Source of the DNA: Acidobacteriota bacterium | GTDB taxonomy: Bacteria > Acidobacteriota > Terriglobia > Terriglobales > Acidobacteriaceae | Assembly (NCBI GenBank): GCA_021809235.1 | Contig: JAKBAG010000039.1 | Location: forward strand, 1 to 16,897 | Length of the DNA: 16,897 nucleotides | Direction: 5' to 3' | In this document: piece by piece, positions 14,136 through 16,897 of the stretch | Numbering within the stretch: the first letter of the stretch is position 1 | Layout: the number at the start of each line of letters is the position of its first letter | The notes under the pieces: model-generated | Told to the model about the DNA's origin: nothing | Database searches by the model: none | Seen by the model: the letters and a program-made list of their open reading frames with translations, nothing else | Translations under genes and position numbers: made by a program

Positions 14136-15082
14136 ATGCCAAATATCTGTTTCTACCCCTGCTTGGATTGGCTTTGGCTGCAGGCACAGTCCTCCAGGCT
14201 CAGGACACGAACAGCACCGAAGGCCGGGCAGTCATCACAGTACTTTCCAAGCGCGACAAGGCGCCTGCTCCCACAGTTTCTCCGTCGGATATCAAGGTTT
14301 CAGTGAACGGAAAGCCCGCTGAGGTCACCTCGATGGTCGCTTCGCAGTCCTCCAATGCACGGATTGAGTTCGTGATTTTGATTGATGACACGGCACGAGC
14401 CAGCCTGGCGATTCAATTCGGGGACATTCAACAGTTTGTACGCGAACTTCCCCCCAACACTCGCGTAGCCCTGGGTTACATGAACTACGGATCGGTCCAG
14501 ATGGCCACGCCACTGACCCATAACCGGGATGCCGTCATCAAGAGCCTGCGTATCACCAGTGGACCGGCATACTCGAATGGCAGCCCCTATTTCTGCCTCT
14601 CGGAACTGGCCAAACACTGGCCTTCGTCGGATATGAAGGCGCAGCGTGAGGTACTCATGATTACCGATGGCATCGATGATTATGAGCGGCGCTTCGATCC
14701 GGAGGATCCCTATGTGCAGACAGCCATTCAAGATGCTACTAAGGCAAGGCTCGTGGTCTACACCCTCTACTGGCATGGGCGCGGTGATCCCGGCAGCAGA
14801 TCCTATGTGGGCAATGGCGGCCAGAATCTCCTTATGGAAGTCTCCAGCGCTACTGGCGGATACTCCTATTGGCAGGGCTTCGGGAATCCGGTCGCATTTC
14901 AGCCGTTTCTGAAGGATCTGAACCAGCGGCTTCGCAACCAGTATGAGATGACCTTCAAGGCCCCTTACAGTGGCAAGGACTCTATGCTCTCCATGCGCTT
15001 CCATCTGGAAGCCAAAGACGCCAAAGCCACTGCCCCGGAGCAAGTCTACGTCTACCATCCCAACGGCAGTCCGATGGACTGA
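14132..15082 (+). CDS. secreted VWFA-related domain protein (Acidobacterial type)
   Basis: A 316-residue protein with a signal peptide (about 1-23, ending LQAQ) and a von Willebrand factor A-like domain from about 78 to 270. It resembles the VWFA-related proteins that are abundant in Acidobacteriota. The first strand reads FVILIDDTARAS (80-91). The MIDAS pattern DxSxS is degenerate, becoming Asp85-x-Thr87-x-Arg89 or a nearby register, while the later MITDGIDD (176-183) keeps the typical aspartates. Metal binding may therefore be weakened. The ATG at 14132 has AAGGA nine bases upstream and gives a clean signal peptide, whereas an ATG at 14090 would put 14 polar residues ahead of it. It lies alone between its leader and a strong terminator. 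Function is not established; adhesion or a periplasmic protein-interaction role is the usual guess for the family. Confidence 0.82.
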   Translation: MNAKYLFLPLLGLALAAGTVLQAQDTNSTEGRAVITVLSKRDKAPAPTVSPSDIKVSVNGKPAEVTSMVASQSSNARIEFVILIDDTARASLAIQFGDIQQFVRELPPNTRVALGYMNYGSVQMATPLTHNRDAVIKSLRITSGPAYSNGSPYFCLSELAKHWPSSDMKAQREVLMITDGIDDYERRFDPEDPYVQTAIQDATKARLVVYTLYWHGRGDPGSRSYVGNGGQNLLMEVSSATGGYSYWQGFGNPVAFQPFLKDLNQRLRNQYEMTFKAPYSGKDSMLSMRFHLEAKDAKATAPEQVYVYHPNGSPMD

Positions 15083-15118
15083 TGTTCCGCGGCTCTGCTG
15101 CAAACACTGTGGCCACCG

Positions 15119-15148
15119 ATGCGGACAGCGCTTACCCGCTGTCCGCAT
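15119..15148 (+). terminator. intrinsic terminator of the VWFA-like gene
   Basis: ATGCGGACAGCG (15119-15130) and CGCTGTCCGCAT (15137-15148) form a perfect 12-base-pair stem with a six-base loop, followed by TTCTTG. The stem begins 37 bases after the stop codon. This is the best terminator in the window. Confidence 0.82.
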
Positions 15149-15184
15149 TTCTTGTCCACAATGCTGCTTGAGCTGACCGAATCC

Positions 15185-15213
15185 TTGCCCTGCACAGCCT
15201 CGACTGCTATCCT
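15185..15213 (+). promoter_or_regulatory. candidate promoter of the xylulokinase gene
   Basis: TTGCCC (15185-15190), 17 bases, TATCCT (15208-15213), each four of six to consensus. It lies between the upstream terminator and the gene start, so some promoter is needed here. This is the best pair I see. Confidence 0.3.
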
Positions 15214-15221
15214 CACACTGC

Positions 15222-15249
15222 ATCGGATTTTTTCGCACAGAAAACCGAT
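15222..15249. promoter_or_regulatory. inverted repeat ATCGG-TTTT / AAAA-CCGAT before xylulokinase
   Basis: ATCGG (15222-15226) and TTTT (15228-15231), with a one-base bulge, mirror AAAA (15241-15244) and CCGAT (15245-15249). It lies just downstream of the candidate promoter and 30 bases before the ATG, a location suited to a repressor or a leader hairpin. Confidence 0.33.
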
Positions 15250-15278
15250 TTACACCCTGTCTCTCTTCGAGGTGAGCA

Positions 15279-16766
15279 ATGTGGTTTCTTGGCATGGATA
15301 TTGGCACCGGCGGCACGCGCGCGGTGCTGGTCAATGAAGACGGCGCCATCGTAAGTTCTGCCTCGGCAGAACATGCGCCGTTTCGCACGCCACAGCCAGG
15401 ATGGGCTGAACAGGACCCGGAAGACTGGTGGCGGGCTGCGGTGGAAGCCATCCGTGCCACCCTTGCGGCTGCTCCCACACCGATCCAACCCATCGGAGGC
15501 ATTGGACTCACAGGGCAAATGCACGGAGCCGTGCTCCTGGATGCAGCCGGAAATGTCCTGCGACCCTCGCTCATCTGGTGCGATACACGGACCCAACCCG
15601 AGTGCGACTGGCTCCATGAACAGATTGGCTACGAGCGGCTGATCGAGCTCACCTGCAATCCTGCCCTGCCGAACTTTACCCTCACCAAACTGCTTTGGGT
15701 GAAAACCCACGAGCCGGAGATCTTTGCCCAAACTGCTCACGTTCTCTGCCCCAAGGATTATGTCCGCTTCCGCCTGACAGGCAGCTACGCGATCGATGTA
15801 CAGGAAGCAAGCGGGACCCTTCTGCTCGATGTGACCCACCGGCGCTGGTCCGCTGAGGTGGCTGCAGCAGCTGGCATTCCCATGGCATGGCTGCCGCCCG
15901 TGTTTGAATCCACGGATGTATGCGCCACCATCAGTCCTGATGCCGCTGCCGTCACCGGGCTCACAGCCGGAACTCCTGTTGTGGCCGGCGCTGGAGATCA
16001 GGGCGCAGGCGCCGTGGGCATGGGTATTCTGGCTCCCGGTTCCGTGTCGGCCACCATCGGAACCTCCGGCGTGGTCTTTGCGGCTACGGCCAGCCCGATT
16101 CGCGATCCCAAAGGCCGGCTGCACACCTTCTGCCACGCCGTACCCGGCCGGTGGCATGTCATGGGCGTCACGCAATCGGCTGGGCTCAGCTTTCGCTGGC
16201 TGCGCGAAACCTTCTTTGCCGGCCAGGATTATGATGCGCTCACCGCCGCGGCCAGTGCCATTGCCGCCTGCAGTGATGGGCTGATGTGGGCTCCCTACCT
16301 GCTCGGGGAGCGTACTCCGCATCTTGACCCGGAGGTCCGCGCCGCCTTTGCTGGAATCCACTCCAGCCACACGGCTGCCCACTTCACGCGCGCCGTGCTG
16401 GAGGGCGTTGCCTACTCGCTTCAGGACACGTTTACGCTCTTCGCCGAACTCGGTATCCCGGTCACCGCCATTCGCCTCGGCGGTGGCGGCGCACGCGGTC
16501 CGCTCTGGCGCAGGATTCAGGCCGGAGTTTACGGTCAGGCCGTCGAAATCCTCACCGCCGAAGAAGGCGGCGCCTTCGGCTGCGCACTCATGGCCGGCGT
16601 CGGAGCCGGGCACTGGGCCACACTCGACGAAGCCTGCAACGCAGCCATCACCGTAGCCGAACGCATCACACCCGCCCCGACCGAGATCACCGCCTACCGC
16701 ACCGGCTACGCAGCCTGGCGCAAACTCTACCCCGCGCTGGCCAGTCTTCATCCAACCCGTCGGTAG
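15279..16766 (+). CDS. xylB: xylulokinase
   Basis: A 495-residue FGGY-family kinase that phosphorylates D-xylulose to xylulose 5-phosphate with ATP in the cytoplasm. The N-terminal domain opens with LGMDIGTGGTRAV (phosphate loop, 4-16) and has GLTGQMHGAVLLD (76-88), the MHG substrate motif typical of XylB. The second domain holds AGAGDQGAGAVG (236-247) with catalytic base Asp240, IGTSGVV (260-266), and the C-terminal RLGGGGARGPLWRRI adenosine-binding segment. The length fits E. coli XylB (484). The start is well supported by GAGGTGA at 15269-15275, a few bases before the ATG. No xylose isomerase, xylose transporter or xylR lies beside it. The only isomerase in view is the fucose/arabinose-type one at 3392. 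Related kinases (L-ribulokinase, fuculokinase) are less likely given the MHG motif. Confidence 0.92.
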   Translation: MWFLGMDIGTGGTRAVLVNEDGAIVSSASAEHAPFRTPQPGWAEQDPEDWWRAAVEAIRATLAAAPTPIQPIGGIGLTGQMHGAVLLDAAGNVLRPSLIWCDTRTQPECDWLHEQIGYERLIELTCNPALPNFTLTKLLWVKTHEPEIFAQTAHVLCPKDYVRFRLTGSYAIDVQEASGTLLLDVTHRRWSAEVAAAAGIPMAWLPPVFESTDVCATISPDAAAVTGLTAGTPVVAGAGDQGAGAVGMGILAPGSVSATIGTSGVVFAATASPIRDPKGRLHTFCHAVPGRWHVMGVTQSAGLSFRWLRETFFAGQDYDALTAAASAIAACSDGLMWAPYLLGERTPHLDPEVRAAFAGIHSSHTAAHFTRAVLEGVAYSLQDTFTLFAELGIPVTAIRLGGGGARGPLWRRIQAGVYGQAVEILTAEEGGAFGCALMAGVGAGHWATLDEACNAAITVAERITPAPTEITAYRTGYAAWRKLYPALASLHPTRR

Positions 16767-16787
16767 CCGGGGGATTGTCGTCGTTCA

Positions 16788-16812
16788 TCAGGCCTGGACT
16801 TATCAGGCCTGA
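16788..16812 (+). terminator. palindromic stem-loop after xylulokinase
   Basis: Two copies of ATCAGGCCTG (16787-16796 and 16802-16811). Because CAGGCCTG is self-complementary, the copies also pair as a nine-base-pair stem (16788-16796 with 16804-16812) around a seven-base loop, 22 bases after the stop. No T run follows, so it may be a weak terminator or a chance repeat. The remaining bases to the window end show no gene I can support. Confidence 0.4.
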
Positions 16813-16897
16813 CTGCGGGCGACCGCCAGCCTCCAGGCAAATCTTGGCCCACGTGTCACCACAAAGTGCCCCATGGACTCTGCACCGACATGGACAC

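Noticed and set aside
14300..15574. 424-residue minus-strand open frame across the VWFA-like gene, its terminator and the start of xylulokinase
   Set aside because: It runs through a strong terminator and two real genes and has no family features.
15213..16751. 512-residue minus-strand open frame opposite xylulokinase
   Set aside because: Glycine-rich shadow of the kinase with no recognisable domain; the plus strand has full FGGY motifs and a good Shine-Dalgarno.
16813..16897. Possible gene running off the right edge
   Set aside because: Short open frames exist on both strands, but none shows a start signal or a recognisable motif in 85 bases.

Overview
The window reads as ordinary chromosomal DNA from a Gram-negative, plant-matter-degrading aerobe. 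I favour an Acidobacteriota (Terriglobia-like) source. The reasons are a secreted VWFA-related protein of the kind expanded in that phylum, a sodium/sugar-symporter operon, a Tat-exported HisC-like aminotransferase, a GH3 glucosidase with a PA14 insert, a CheX-like protein and moderately GC-rich codon use. This assignment is inference from gene content. I see no rRNA or tRNA gene, insertion sequence, integrase, CRISPR array or prophage.

Layout. (1) 2-2152, plus strand: the 3' part of an acetate kinase gene whose start lies outside the window, followed 21 bases later by a heme A synthase (CtaA/Cox15). (2) 2209-6977, minus strand: a four-gene run in the order SSS-family sugar symporter, 70-residue two-helix membrane protein, L-fucose/arabinose-isomerase-like enzyme, and an M24-fold protein that has lost most of its metal ligands. 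Its promoter probably lies near 7050-7078. (3) 7289-8509, plus: a Tat-exported PLP aminotransferase. It ends at a perfect inverted repeat that separates it from the next, convergent genes. (4) 8594-9881, minus: a CheX-type phosphatase and a Crp/Fnr regulator with FNR-like cysteines, with a CRP-type half-site pair over its own ribosome binding site. (5) 10082-12655, plus: a secreted GH3 beta-glucosidase, then a strong stem-loop. (6) 12775-13764, minus: a phosphate acetyl/butyryltransferase. (7) 14132-15082, plus: a secreted VWFA-like protein. Its leader holds a hairpin that overlaps the Shine-Dalgarno of a possible 39-codon upstream ORF, and it ends at a textbook stem-loop terminator. (8) 15279-16766, plus: xylulokinase, then a short palindromic stem-loop and 3' flank with no gene I can support.

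Taken together the genes suggest sugar capture and mixed respiratory/overflow metabolism. GH3 would release sugar in the periplasm, the SSS transporter would import a monosaccharide, the isomerase would convert aldose to ketose, and xylulokinase would feed xylulose 5-phosphate into central metabolism. Phosphotransacetylase and acetate kinase handle acetyl phosphate, and heme A synthase serves the aa3-type oxidase. The links between units are inferred from neighbourhood only.

I do not see a convincing new defence or mobile system. The most original signals are the symporter / small membrane protein / isomerase / metal-less M24 operon, the Crp/Fnr regulator with a probable autoregulatory site, the SD-overlapping hairpin and mini-ORF before the VWFA gene, and the exported aminotransferase.
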